A stretch of DNA of 64,000 nucleotides from Ignavibacteriaceae bacterium (lineage in GTDB: Bacteria; Bacteroidota; Ignavibacteria; Ignavibacteriales; Ignavibacteriaceae). A program made the position numbers and the translations under genes. This document shows positions 27,704 through 36,825 of the stretch, piece after piece. Location of the stretch: assembly GCA_008933765.1 (NCBI GenBank), contig WBUK01000007.1, positions 81,939 to 145,938 on the forward strand, given 5' to 3'. The notes below the pieces were generated by a model. The model saw only the letters and a program-made list of their open reading frames with translations. It was not told the origin of the DNA and searched no databases. Position 1 is the first letter of the stretch. Each line of letters opens with the position of its first letter.

Positions 27704-28430
27704 TTATTTACACTTTTTTTTCTTCTTGCCCCTTTTTTTATAAATAGCGGTACAAATTTGCCGTGTGAATATGCGCAAATTCTTGATATTACAATTTGAC
27801 GGATGATTAAGGAAAAACTTTTGAAATAACGATTTGTCGGTTGAATATATACAAAATCTTAATTTGGCATTTGCCGGCTGAGAATACGCAAATTCCCTAT
27901 ATGAAGGTTCAGGTCGCAAAAGAAACTAATTCCCGAAGTTCGTTGTTTTAATTGTTGAATATTTCAAAACATAAAAATTGAATACACCACCATTACACAC
28001 CGAATATCTGCAAATTCCGGAAGTTAACGCTTCCGACACTTCAAACATCCGGGAATTTCGATGTTGTTGCAACTGAATTGTCGCCGGCTGTCATTGTTGC
28101 TGTTGCAATAACTCACAAAACTGCAGGTTCTGTTGCAGCTGCCGCTATAGTAGCCTACAGAAATAGTTAAATCTGCTGCGAAAGCTGCAATAACTTAAAA
28201 TACTGCAGGTTCTGTTTTTGCGGGTAAAGCAGCACACAGAAATTGTGAAATCCGCTGATTTTATCGTTGCAGCGAAAAATTATGAAATCTGTTGCCAAAC
28301 TTTCGCTCGTTAAAACTTAATTAACAGAACCGACCAGAATCCGGCAAATAAGGCAACCGAAATTTTACGATTAAAATTTTAAAATAAAACTCATTTATAA
28401 ATAACAAAGCGCCCACCGGGCAAAATAGAG
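27704..28430. repeat. Gene-free region with two families of degenerate tandem repeats
   Basis: No credible gene lies here. From 27750 to 28025, related segments of the form gaatatgcgcaaattc recur with spacing of roughly 60-120 bp (27767, 27843, 27891, 28002). From 28060 to 28300, a unit of about 85 bp recurs containing ctgcaataact, ctgcaggttctg and cagaaat. Divergence between copies is high, so these are older than the repeats at 17056. Confidence 0.6.
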
Positions 28431-28432
28431 AT

Positions 28433-29566
28433 ATGAACGATTCTTTGAGGGAGTTCGCATCCCTTGCAATTGAAAAGTACAACAATCACTCGTGCATGTT
28501 GCCTCTAAAGGATGAAACGCGGAAATTTATCGAGGGATTTCTGCGGTTGGCTTTTCCACAGTTCGCCGACCGGTCGTTTGAACGCACCGAAGAAATTGCA
28601 GCTGCTGCAACTCTTCTTATGCACGATTTGAAAAAAATATTAGACTCACTCTCTGCGTACAACCCCGAAACGGGGAAGAATCCGTACAGAGGTGAAACTG
28701 AGAAAGTTCCGTACAAACCCGAAACAGGGAAAAATCCCAACAACCCCAATTCAGAGAAAAACGCTTACAATTCCGAAACGGGTAAAGAGGTTGACCGCTT
28801 TCACCCGACTGGTAAAAAATTAAAAATGGTTAACAAAGAAGCCGGTGCTGCCAATAAAAACCACAAGCAACAGGCTCCTGATTATGGGGCTAACCTGACC
28901 ATTGCCGGGAAAACTGCAACTGTTGGCTTAAACAAAAACCCCCTCCGGCTGAAAACCGACACTTCGGAAATTGTTAAAAAATTCGCGATGAAACTGCCCG
29001 GAATAATGAGGAATCTCGATCTTGACGCTGAAGCGATTTTCGGCGGTGACCCCGCTGCCGAAAGCGAAGACGAAGTCATTCTCGCGTACCCGGGATTCCT
29101 CGCAATCACGATTTACCGCGTTGCGCACCAACTTTTCCTTTTGAATGTACCGCTCGTACCGAGAATTCTGACAGAATATGCGCACGAGCGAACCGGTATT
29201 GACATCCACCCGGGTGCAACTATCGGCGAATCTTTCTGCATCGATCACGGCACCGGCATTGTGATCGGCGAATCCTCAATCATCGGAAACCGTGTGAAAA
29301 TTTATCAGGGCGTTACTATCGGTGCCCTCAGCGTCGATAAGTCGCACGCAAGCACAAAGCGTCACCCGACGATCGAAGATGATGTCGTGATTTACGCACA
29401 GGCAGTTATTCTTGGCGGCGAAACCGTGATCGGAAAAAACAGCGTAATCGGCGGAAACGCATGGGTTACGGAGTCGATCCCCCCTGATTCTGTCGTTATT
29501 CATAAAAGTCAGGTCAGGCTTAAACACAACGGAAAAGATGAACCGGCGCTTGATTTTGTGATTTAA
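28433..29566 (+). CDS. cysE: Serine O-acetyltransferase with in-frame minisatellite
   Basis: 377 residues, longer than usual (about 270-310). An N-terminal helical domain (1-75) and a second helical part (about 180-270; VILAYPGFLAITIYRVAHQL) precede the left-handed beta-helix of hexapeptide repeats with catalytic motifs DIHPGATIGESFCIDHGTG and VTIGALSV. The tail ends in QVRLKHNG. It acetylates serine with acetyl-CoA for cysteine synthesis and works with the CysK encoded 150 bp downstream. Residues 76-120 are five 9-residue repeats (YNPETGKNP type) that interrupt the N-terminal region, followed by a Lys/Asn-rich stretch to about 165. The insertion lies outside the catalytic domain and is probably tolerated as a flexible loop. 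Confidence 0.94.
   Translation: MNDSLREFASLAIEKYNNHSCMLPLKDETRKFIEGFLRLAFPQFADRSFERTEEIAAAATLLMHDLKKILDSLSAYNPETGKNPYRGETEKVPYKPETGKNPNNPNSEKNAYNSETGKEVDRFHPTGKKLKMVNKEAGAANKNHKQQAPDYGANLTIAGKTATVGLNKNPLRLKTDTSEIVKKFAMKLPGIMRNLDLDAEAIFGGDPAAESEDEVILAYPGFLAITIYRVAHQLFLLNVPLVPRILTEYAHERTGIDIHPGATIGESFCIDHGTGIVIGESSIIGNRVKIYQGVTIGALSVDKSHASTKRHPTIEDDVVIYAQAVILGGETVIGKNSVIGGNAWVTESIPPDSVVIHKSQVRLKHNGKDEPALDFVI
28658..28792 (+). repeat. 27-bp minisatellite, five copies, inside cysE
   Basis: Five consecutive 27-bp units, each nine codons in frame: YNPETGKNP, YRGETEKVP, YKPETGKNP, NNPNSEKNA, YNSETGKEV. Confidence 0.93.
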
Positions 29567-29716
29567 TTTCTTTTGTTACGAGACACATATTTTTAACTAT
29601 TGTAACTTTACAGCCGGCTTAACAAACCCTTTAGCCGGCTGATGAACATTTTTCGAGCGTTTTATTCTATACGCTGACAACCAAAACAGAACTTACGATA
29701 AATATGGAGAATCAGA

Positions 29717-30625
29717 ATGAGATACAACAATATTCTTGAAACAATAGGCAGAACACCAACCGTTAAAATCAACCGCCTTTTTGGTAATACACATCAAATT
29801 TGGATGAAATTAGAGAAAGCAAACCCCGCAGGCAGTATAAAGGACAGAATTGCGCTCGCAATGATTGAAGACGCCGAACGAAAAGGGCTTTTGAAACCAA
29901 ACAGCACGATTTTCGAGCCAACTTCAGGAAACACAGGTATCGGCTTGGCGATGGTTGCAGCGGTTAAGGGATATAAATTAATTTTGGTGATGCCCGAATC
30001 GATGTCGATCGAAAGGCGTAAAATGATGGCGGCTTATGGCGCCGGATTTGAACTTACACCGCGCGAAAAAGGTATGAACGGCGCAATTGAAAGGGCGAAA
30101 GAATTGCTGGCTTCAACACCTGACTCATGGATGCCACAACAGTTCGAAAACGAAGCTAACACCGAAGTGCACAGAAAAACAACCGCTCAGGAGATTATTA
30201 ACGACTTCCCTGATGGGCTTGACTATATAATTTCCGGTGTGGGTACGGGCGGACACATAACCGGAATTGCTGAAGTGTTGAAAGGGAAGTTCCCAAAAAT
30301 GAAAGTTTTTGCCGTTGAACCGGAACTTTCACCCGTTCTATCGGGCGGTAAACCGGGACCGCACCCACTGCAGGGTCTGGGGGCAGGCTTCATCCCAAAA
30401 ATCATGAATACAAAAATTTTAGATGGAGTTATCACAGTCGGCAAAGATGAATCTTACGAATATACCCGTCGCGCGGCAAAAGAAGAAGGTTTGTTTATCG
30501 GTATCTCTTCCGGCGCTTCACTTGCTGCGGTTGCCAAAAAATTGGGTTCAATCCCGGGAGGCTCCACAATTCTGACACTTAATTTCGACGGTGGCGAGCG
30601 TTACCTTTCTGAATTGTTTGAGTAA
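29717..30625 (+). CDS. cysK: Cysteine synthase A (O-acetylserine sulfhydrylase)
   Basis: 302 residues, normal length. The PLP lysine is in [19 protein letters not shown]. The substrate loop is [13 protein letters not shown], the phosphate-binding loop is [10 protein letters not shown], and SSGASLAAV holds the pyridine-contacting Ser. It replaces acetate of O-acetylserine with sulfide to make cysteine in the cytoplasm. GGAG sits seven bases before the ATG. It lies downstream of cysE, the enzyme that makes its substrate and binds it in the cysteine synthase complex. Confidence 0.97.
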   Translation: MRYNNILETIGRTPTVKINRLFGNTHQIWMKLEKANPAGSIKDRIALAMIEDAERKGLLKPNSTIFEPTSGNTGIGLAMVAAVKGYKLILVMPESMSIERRKMMAAYGAGFELTPREKGMNGAIERAKELLASTPDSWMPQQFENEANTEVHRKTTAQEIINDFPDGLDYIISGVGTGGHITGIAEVLKGKFPKMKVFAVEPELSPVLSGGKPGPHPLQGLGAGFIPKIMNTKILDGVITVGKDESYEYTRRAAKEEGLFIGISSGASLAAVAKKLGSIPGGSTILTLNFDGGERYLSELFE

Positions 30626-30810
30626 AATGCAATATTTTGTGAAGCGTTCAAAAAGTAGTTTCACTACAAAAACTTTCTTAACACGAAACTGCAAAACTTT
30701 CTTAACATCGAATAATTTCGTACATTTCGAGTGCAAAAGGCGATAATTAACTTCCCAATACGAAGCAGGTTATCGCCCGGTTATTCCGGCAAACTAACAA
30801 ATGTTGTAAA

Positions 30811-31278
30811 TTGAGCTATCACGCTGTCGTTTTTAAATCGAAATTACCGCTTAACTTGCGCGACGAGTTGGAAAGAATCTTCTTTTTCAATCAACGGCAG
30901 GGTGTGCACAGCGAAAAAATCCAGGAAGCTATCGATACTAAAGGTTTCATTTCCATCGTAGAAAAGCGAGAGCATCTGCTGCTTCAAAGCGATAAACTGC
31001 CCTTAGAATGCCTTTTTGCTTTGGATGCCGATTCCCCCGACGCCTCTCTGCTCGGCGTGATATGTTACAATTTGGAAGACAAAAAGTGCAAAATTCTGCA
31101 CATTGCGGTTGATCCTGAATGTGCTGCAAGTGGCGAATATGAATCGGAGCTTCTGACTTTCCGTCTGGTTGAAAAGGTGCGCAAGCTCGCCGTTGATAAG
31201 AAAATGGAATCGGTGGAGCTTCCATATTCCGGCAAAATTTTACACATAAACAGAAAAATCCTCGATATTTTTGAATAA
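30811..31278 (+). CDS. Putative diverged GNAT-like acetyltransferase
   Basis: 155 residues beginning at a TTG; a nearby ATG at 30801 is followed at once by a stop, and no Shine-Dalgarno is evident, so the exact start is uncertain. The second half (LLGVICYNLEDKKCKILHIA, then VDPE, a helix FRLVEKVRKLAVDKKM and VELPY) follows the strand-strand-helix-strand pattern of a GNAT fold, but the acyl-CoA pyrophosphate loop is degenerate (CAASGEYES). I do not assign a substrate. It ends one base before the acyl carrier protein start and is almost certainly co-translated with it and the KAS III gene, which suggests an acyl-transfer role. Confidence 0.6.
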   Translation: MSYHAVVFKSKLPLNLRDELERIFFFNQRQGVHSEKIQEAIDTKGFISIVEKREHLLLQSDKLPLECLFALDADSPDASLLGVICYNLEDKKCKILHIAVDPECAASGEYESELLTFRLVEKVRKLAVDKKMESVELPYSGKILHINRKILDIFE

Positions 31279-31279
31279 T

Positions 31280-31519
31280 ATGGATATTCAGCAATTCACC
31301 CGATATTTCGAGTCAGCCGTTGAAGGTGTTCCGCCCGGCACGCTAACCCCTGCTTCACGCTTTCGTGACGAGATACCGGGATGGGATTCCCTCGCTGCAC
31401 TCGCCGTGCTTGCAATGATCGACGCCGAATTTGATGTAACAATCAAGGCGAACGATTTCATCGCCTGCACTTCCATCGAAGAAGTTTTCAAACTTGTAAA
31501 AGACGCAAAAGGCGCATAG
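31280..31519 (+). CDS. Acyl carrier protein
   Basis: 79 residues from the ATG at 31280; an upstream TTG is possible. The phosphopantetheine site is Ser in IPGWDSLAALAVLAMID, the expected position about 38 residues in. The rest is four-helix, acidic, ending TSIEEVFKLVKDA. It differs from housekeeping AcpP (which has a DSLD-V-ELV pattern) and is a dedicated carrier. It lies between the GNAT-like gene and KAS III with gaps of one and two bases, so it probably holds a starter or product acyl chain for that enzyme. Confidence 0.88.
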   Translation: MDIQQFTRYFESAVEGVPPGTLTPASRFRDEIPGWDSLAALAVLAMIDAEFDVTIKANDFIACTSIEEVFKLVKDAKGA

Positions 31520-31521
31520 AA

Positions 31522-32721
31522 GTGGCTTTCGCAAAGCTTTCAAATGTAAGAATTGCCGCCGTTGCAGCCGCAGTGCCGGCACAAACTGAAAGCAACCTCA
31601 GCCTCCCATTTGGCGACGAAGTAAACCAAAAACTTATCAGCACAACCGGGATTGAAACCCGGCACATCGCTCCTGAAGGTATGTGCGCTTCTGATCTCTG
31701 CTTTGCAGCCGCCGAAAAGCTCTTGAACGACAACCACATCGACCGTTCAACCGTTAAACTGATGATTTTCAACTCCCAGACACCTGATTTCCGCATTCCG
31801 CACACTTCAGGGCACCTGCAGCACCGATTAGCTTTGGGAACAGATACCATCTGCTTCGATATGACAATGGGGTGCTCCGGCTACCTGTATGCTTTATTCA
31901 CTGCAGGCTCAATTTTGGAAACTGTGGGTTTTAACGGACAAAATGCGCACTGTGATTCGAACCAACATCCATCCGAGGATTCCTCACGGACTGATTCGTC
32001 TTCGGGAGACTCAACAATAAGTGATTCAACACCGGCGGATTCGATAATAGCGGATTCGTCACCGGAAAAAACAGGAGTAAAAAGGGCGCTCGTTTTGGCA
32101 GGGGATGTTCTTTCCCCCTCTGTTTCAAAGTATGACCGCTCAGCCCGTCCCCTTTTTGGCGACGCAGGTTCGGCTACACTTCTGGAGTTTGAAGAGGGCA
32201 ACACTTCATTTTGGGGGCTTAACACGGATGGAAGCGGCTTCGAAACTTTGATGATTGAAGCCGGTGGCGCCAGAAAACCGATCTCGCCCGGTTCGTTTGA
32301 GTATAAAGAGTTCAGCAAGGATATTAAACGGCGGGAGTTCGACCTGAGCATCAGCGGAATGGATATTTTTAATTTTTCCATCTCTCTTGTGCCGAAAATT
32401 ATTAAGGAGTTTTTTGCTCATTTTGCGATTGACCCCGGCAAAATTGACCTTTGGCTGCTTCATCAGGCTAATATGATGATAAACGGAATTCTCGCAAAAA
32501 AACTCGCAATCCCCGAGGGGAAAATGCCCCTCTCATTGAAAGAGTTCGGTAACACCTCTGCTGTTTCCATCCCGCTTACAATGGTAACAAAAGCGGCGGA
32601 TACTCTTCGAAATGGCGAAATTAGTGCACTTATGAGCGGTTTCGGAACAGGGCTTTCACTTGCGGTCAATTGTTTGAAACTGAAAAATGTTAAAGTTTCA
32701 GAGCTTTGCGTGGTGGGGTGA
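31522..32721 (+). CDS. 3-oxoacyl-ACP synthase III family protein with low-complexity insertion
   Basis: 399 residues from a GTG start. The catalytic triad is intact: Cys in DMTMGCSGYLYAL (about 118), His in LWLLHQANMM and Asn in EFGNTSAVSIPLTM. KAS III enzymes condense an acyl-CoA with malonyl-ACP or transfer acyl groups in specialised pathways. The gene follows its own ACP and a GNAT-like ORF, so it is probably not the housekeeping FabH. Residues about 145-185 are an extra Asp/Ser-rich segment of five-residue repeats (DSTIS, DSTPA, DSIIA) between the active-site region and KRALVLAGD, which normally follow each other closely. The 3' end, including the stop, is duplicated downstream at 32749-32794. 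Confidence 0.92.
   Translation: MAFAKLSNVRIAAVAAAVPAQTESNLSLPFGDEVNQKLISTTGIETRHIAPEGMCASDLCFAAAEKLLNDNHIDRSTVKLMIFNSQTPDFRIPHTSGHLQHRLALGTDTICFDMTMGCSGYLYALFTAGSILETVGFNGQNAHCDSNQHPSEDSSRTDSSSGDSTISDSTPADSIIADSSPEKTGVKRALVLAGDVLSPSVSKYDRSARPLFGDAGSATLLEFEEGNTSFWGLNTDGSGFETLMIEAGGARKPISPGSFEYKEFSKDIKRREFDLSISGMDIFNFSISLVPKIIKEFFAHFAIDPGKIDLWLLHQANMMINGILAKKLAIPEGKMPLSLKEFGNTSAVSIPLTMVTKAADTLRNGEISALMSGFGTGLSLAVNCLKLKNVKVSELCVVG
31993..32067 (+). repeat. 15-bp minisatellite, five copies, inside the KAS III gene
   Basis: Five 15-bp units in frame encode DSSSG, DSTIS, DSTPA, DSIIA and DSSPE. A less regular Ser/Asp-rich stretch precedes them. Confidence 0.9.
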
Positions 32722-32794
32722 AGCCTTCTATTTTTAGCAAGTTATCTCAAACTGAAAAATGTTAAAGTTCCGGAGCTTTGCGTGGTGGGGTGAA
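32677..32794. repeat. Direct duplication of the KAS III gene 3' end
   Basis: A 46-bp segment ending just after the stop (32677-32722) recurs at 32749-32794 with two substitutions, an offset of 72 bp. The second copy still encodes LKNVKV-ELCVVG-stop. Confidence 0.95.
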
Positions 32795-32901
32795 AGCAGC
32801 CGCTGCGCTTCATCCTCAAGTGATCATCCTAAACCATTTGTTAGTCCACCGCACCAATTTCCGGGTGCACCCCCACCCATACCAGTGCACCAAATCTGCC
32901 G

Positions 32902-34056
32902 TTACTTTTTCTGAGCCAAAAGCCTCTCATATTCCCGAATCATAACGCGGGCATTTTCTTTAAGGTCGTAGCGGTCACGCACTCTCTGTTTCCCCGCCGC
33001 ACCAATTTTCAGGCGTAAATCCTTATCCAAAATCAACTTAAGTATCGCATTTTTAAGGTCGGAAACATCATCATGTTTGAAGTGCAGCCCCGAAACACCA
33101 TCCTCGACTATATCCTGAAGACCGCCTCTCTTTGAAACGATACACGGCACACCGCGGGACATCCCTTCAACCGTCGATACGCCGAAACTTTCATTCACCT
33201 GTGTCGGGTAAACCTCAATATCAAACCCGTCGTGAACAGCCATTATTTGCTCATTAGGAACATAACCCCGGAAAATAACTTTATCGCCAATTCCGAGTTT
33301 TTCTGCCAGTTCTTTGAAATCATCCATGCCGGGACCCCTGCCGACAAGTTCCAGTTTAATATCATAACCGGGCGCTTCTTTAATCACCTCACTTAGCGCA
33401 CGAATTAAAACATGCTGCCCGTACATCTCTGCGATTGTCTTAACGCAACCGATGGTTATTTTTTTGTCTCTTTCGTTTTTGGGCGCAATATCATCTGCCG
33501 CATTATAATCTTCCGCCTTACCTGCCTTGGGTGAAGCGTCATCATCCAAATAAACGCCAAAGGGGGTCAGAACAAACTCCTTATCCGTCCAGTTTTTAGA
33601 CCCGCGCGCCATATATTCGGAAGTTGAAAAAAGTACATCCGCTTTACGCAGCACAAATTGAATAACAGAGCGGTGTAAAACCGATTTCTCGGGGAAGCTC
33701 CGCACTTCCATCCCCCAGACCGAGACCAAAAAAGGCTTAAACCCGGTAAGCGCACCCAACAGCCCGTAGCTTGAAGCATAATGAGCGTGGATAACATCAG
33801 GTTTCAGCCTTTTAATCAACTTTTTCAGCCTAATAATCTCTTTCATGTAAATGAGTTTAATCAGCGCACCATCCCCCTTGTTGGCAATTTTCTGCGAAAT
33901 TCTCCCTTCGTGAATTGTAACGCCCGAGAACCGTTCGGTTGCGCATGTAAGCCCGAAAATGTGAACATCCATCCCTTCGGAAGCCAGCACTTCCGCCCAT
34001 TTTTTCGTGTGTGCCGACCTGAGGTCGGAAAGCATTAAAAGTCTTCGCCCTTTCAT
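32902..34056 (-). CDS. Glycosyltransferase family 4
   Basis: 384 residues with a GT-B fold: an N-terminal acceptor domain (RRLLMLSDLRSAHTKKWAEV, DVIHAHYASSYGLLGALTG) and a C-terminal donor domain (KLELVGRGPGMDDFKELAEK, then the EX7E signature in VNESFGVSTVEGMSRG). GGAGG upstream of the ATG supports the start. It is retaining and probably uses a nucleotide sugar for cell-surface polysaccharide or glycolipid. A segment of about 30 residues rich in Asp/Ala/Lys (DDDASPKAGKAEDYNAADD) sits in the interdomain linker and looks like another low-complexity insertion. It lies 100 bp downstream of the prolyl oligopeptidase gene. Confidence 0.92.
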   Translation of the reverse strand: MKGRRLLMLSDLRSAHTKKWAEVLASEGMDVHIFGLTCATERFSGVTIHEGRISQKIANKGDGALIKLIYMKEIIRLKKLIKRLKPDVIHAHYASSYGLLGALTGFKPFLVSVWGMEVRSFPEKSVLHRSVIQFVLRKADVLFSTSEYMARGSKNWTDKEFVLTPFGVYLDDDASPKAGKAEDYNAADDIAPKNERDKKITIGCVKTIAEMYGQHVLIRALSEVIKEAPGYDIKLELVGRGPGMDDFKELAEKLGIGDKVIFRGYVPNEQIMAVHDGFDIEVYPTQVNESFGVSTVEGMSRGVPCIVSKRGGLQDIVEDGVSGLHFKHDDVSDLKNAILKLILDKDLRLKIGAAGKQRVRDRYDLKENARVMIREYERLLAQKK

Positions 34057-34156
34057 TTCTTTCCAACCTCCGGTCTCATAATTTCTGCCTCAAAGTTCAT
34101 AATACCTGCCGGAAATCTCTCAGCTTCTCCCCCAAACCTCACATTTTCTGCCTCGC

Positions 34157-36259
34157 TCAATACTCCACCCCTGTGTTAAAGAAGAAGAAACTGTACACAT
34201 CCGCATATTCATCGATGGCTTGCGAGGTGCTTTTTCCCGCACCGTGCCCCGCTTTCGTGGTTACGCGCAACAAATAGGGGCTTACCCCCGAGCCTTTCGC
34301 CTGCAATTCCGCCGCAAATTTGAAAGAGTGCGCCGGGAAAACCCTGTCGTCGTGGTCAGCAGTAGTTATCAAAGTTGCCGGGTACCTCTTCCCTTGTTTC
34401 ACATTGTGAAGCGGCGAATATTTAATCAAAAAATTAAACTGCTCGGGATTATCCGCCGAGCCATACTCGGACACCCACGCCCAACCTATCGTAAACTTGT
34501 GGAAGCGCAACATATCCAGCACACCTACCTGAGGGATCGCAACCTTGAACAGATCCGGTCTCTGAAGCATAACGGCACCCACGAGCAAACCGCCGTTACT
34601 TCCGCCGTTGATCCCTAATCTCCCCGGATTGGTGTAGTTATTCACAATCAGATACTCCGCCGCAGCGATAAAATCGTTGAAAACATTCTGCTTTTTGTCC
34701 AACATCCCACCTTCGTGCCACTCTTTGCCATACTCTCCGCCGCCTCTGAGGCAAGCAATTGCGAACACGCCGCCCTTTTCAAGAAGTGGTATTATGGAAA
34801 CACGGAATGAGGGGCTCATCGAAATGTTGAACCCGCCGTAAGCGTAAAGCATCGTGGGAGCGTCCCCGACAAACTTCAAACCTTTTTTGTGCACAATAAA
34901 CATCGGAATTTCAGTATCGTCTGCGCTTTTATAAAAAACTTGCTTCGATTCATACTGTGACTCGTCAAATTTCAAAGCCGATTTTCTGAAAAGCTCCGCT
35001 TTGTTTTCCGCCACTTTATACAGCCAAATAGAAGGGGGTGAGGTTAAAGAAGTGAAGGTGAAGAAAACCTCTTTATCCGTTTCCTTCCCTCTGAAACCGC
35101 CCACCACCCCGATTCCCGGAAGCGGCACATCCCAAAGTTTCTCACCGGTAAGCGAGTAAACCTCAACAACGCTTTGTGCGTCTTTCAAATAAGTGGTTAT
35201 AAGTTTGTTGTCAACAAAAGAAACCCCGGAAATAACCTCTTTTTTGTTCGGAATAATCGTTTTTTTGGCGGATAAATCGCTAAGATTCCAGTTTTCCAAG
35301 GCGTAATTTGGAGCGTTATTGTTGGTCATCACAAACAGGTTTTCACCGACATTTCCGACAACTGAGTAAGAAGCTTCGTAAACATCAACCAAAGGAATAA
35401 TTTCGCCGTCGGCTTTTAAGTCTTTATAATACAACTTGTTATGTCGTGCTGAGCCTTGCATAACAGATATAAAAAGGTATCTTTCATCTTCCGTAACATC
35501 AGCAAAAAACATCTCTTCCGGCTCGCTGTCGTTTTTGTAAATCAACACATCTTCCGACTGTGCCGTGCCAAGTTTGTGATAATAAAGTTTCTGATACTCG
35601 TTTTTTCCTTTCAGCAAATCGCCTTTCGGTTCGTCGTAGCGGGAGTAGAAAAACCCTTCGCCGTACCACGCCATTCCCGAAAATTTAATCCACTGAAGAT
35701 GATCGGGCATATCTTCGCCCGTTTCAATCTCTTTCACAAAAAACTCATTCCAGTCCGAGCCGCCCTGTGAAATGGCATAGCCGAAATATTTTCCGTCGTT
35801 CGAAACATAATACCCCGCTAAGCTGGTTGTTCCGTCATCCGAGAGTTCATTCGGGTCTAAAAACACCTTAGGAGTACCTTCCGGCCCATCCTGAATGTAG
35901 AGCACGCTTTGCTCCTGCAGCCCGTCGTTCTTAAAAAAGAGGTAATATTTCCCCGCTTTGAAAGGCTGCCCGTACTTTTCATAGTCAAAAAGCTCCGTCA
36001 GGCGCTCTTTCAGCTTATTTCTGAAGGGAATTTTTGCGAGATACTCCTGTGTGGTTTTGTTTTGCGCTTCCACCCACGCTTTGGTTTCGGGCGAGTTGTC
36101 ATCCTCAAGCCAGCGGTAGGGATCGGCTATTTTCGTACCGTGATAGTCATCGGTAACATCAACTTTTTTAGTTTCAGGATATTTGAAGTGTTGTGCTTCT
36201 GCAGGTTTCATCAGGAACCCAAAAAGTAAAAATGCGGAAAAAACGGCTGTGAGTTTCAT
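34157..36259 (-). CDS. Secreted prolyl oligopeptidase (peptidase family S9A)
   Basis: 700 residues. The signal peptide ends KPAEAQ. The prolyl oligopeptidase N-terminal motif HGTKIADPYRWLEDD is at about residue 40, followed by a seven-bladed propeller and the hydrolase domain: GGFNISMSPSF, ACLRGGGEYGKEWHEGG, catalytic Ser in GINGGSNGGLLVGA, Asp in DHDDRVFPAHS and His in AGHGAGKS. It cuts short peptides after proline. Exported versions in Bacteroidota-group bacteria act in the periplasm. With the DPP IV at 4100-6319 it forms a proline-peptide degradation capacity. Confidence 0.95.
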   Translation of the reverse strand: MKLTAVFSAFLLFGFLMKPAEAQHFKYPETKKVDVTDDYHGTKIADPYRWLEDDNSPETKAWVEAQNKTTQEYLAKIPFRNKLKERLTELFDYEKYGQPFKAGKYYLFFKNDGLQEQSVLYIQDGPEGTPKVFLDPNELSDDGTTSLAGYYVSNDGKYFGYAISQGGSDWNEFFVKEIETGEDMPDHLQWIKFSGMAWYGEGFFYSRYDEPKGDLLKGKNEYQKLYYHKLGTAQSEDVLIYKNDSEPEEMFFADVTEDERYLFISVMQGSARHNKLYYKDLKADGEIIPLVDVYEASYSVVGNVGENLFVMTNNNAPNYALENWNLSDLSAKKTIIPNKKEVISGVSFVDNKLITTYLKDAQSVVEVYSLTGEKLWDVPLPGIGVVGGFRGKETDKEVFFTFTSLTSPPSIWLYKVAENKAELFRKSALKFDESQYESKQVFYKSADDTEIPMFIVHKKGLKFVGDAPTMLYAYGGFNISMSPSFRVSIIPLLEKGGVFAIACLRGGGEYGKEWHEGGMLDKKQNVFNDFIAAAEYLIVNNYTNPGRLGINGGSNGGLLVGAVMLQRPDLFKVAIPQVGVLDMLRFHKFTIGWAWVSEYGSADNPEQFNFLIKYSPLHNVKQGKRYPATLITTADHDDRVFPAHSFKFAAELQAKGSGVSPYLLRVTTKAGHGAGKSTSQAIDEYADVYSFFFFNTGVEY

Positions 36260-36689
36260 GGAAGTGATGTCCTTTTTCTTCTTTAAAACATTCGCAAATT
36301 TACGAAATTTTCTTCTCTTTATTGTATCCTTTTCGCTTTTGGTTTCGTGCCCGTTTTTTTTCTTTGGTTTATTTTTTGGGACTAAGCCATTTGGTTATTT
36401 CGTCGGGCAATTTTGTACAGTAGCAATAACACTTTCTGCAGAGATGCAAGTTCAGGTTCACTACCTGCGCAAAGGGGGGTCGCAAACACACCTAACCGAT
36501 TGAGGGGCAACTGAAGGCTCGATATCCATCGGATCAATTGAAAACATAATTCTGACAAGAGCAATAAAAACACATTTTTCACAGCGGAGATAGCTGAAAT
36601 CACATTTTCACAGAAAGGATTACAAAAAAAAATCCCGAGTGGCATGGTTCATTAAAAAAAGGTAAAATTAACAAACCGCACCCGCAACG

Positions 36690-36790
36690 GGAGAAAATTT
36701 GATTGCTTCAAGAAAGCATTTTCTTTTTAACTGATAAAAATCTTTCTGCTTCAGCGAAGCATTTTTATAACGGATGAAAGCTTAACAATT
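36690..36790. repeat. Two similar hairpins downstream of the Ycf48-type gene
   Basis: The 566 bp between 36260 and 36825 hold no gene. Inside, two related hairpins, TTGCTTCAAGAAAGCATTTT at about 36702 and TGCTTCAGCGAAGCATTTTT at 36747-36766, lie about 45 bp apart and are followed by T-rich stretches. They may terminate transcription and look like another tandem duplication. Confidence 0.5.
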
Positions 36791-36825
36791 CATAACCATC
36801 ATCCCTTTAACGATAAAAAATTTCG

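Noticed and set aside
27704..27919. 71-codon minus-strand ORF upstream of the M20 gene
   Set aside because: It runs through degenerate repeats, has no ribosome binding site and no plausible protein character.
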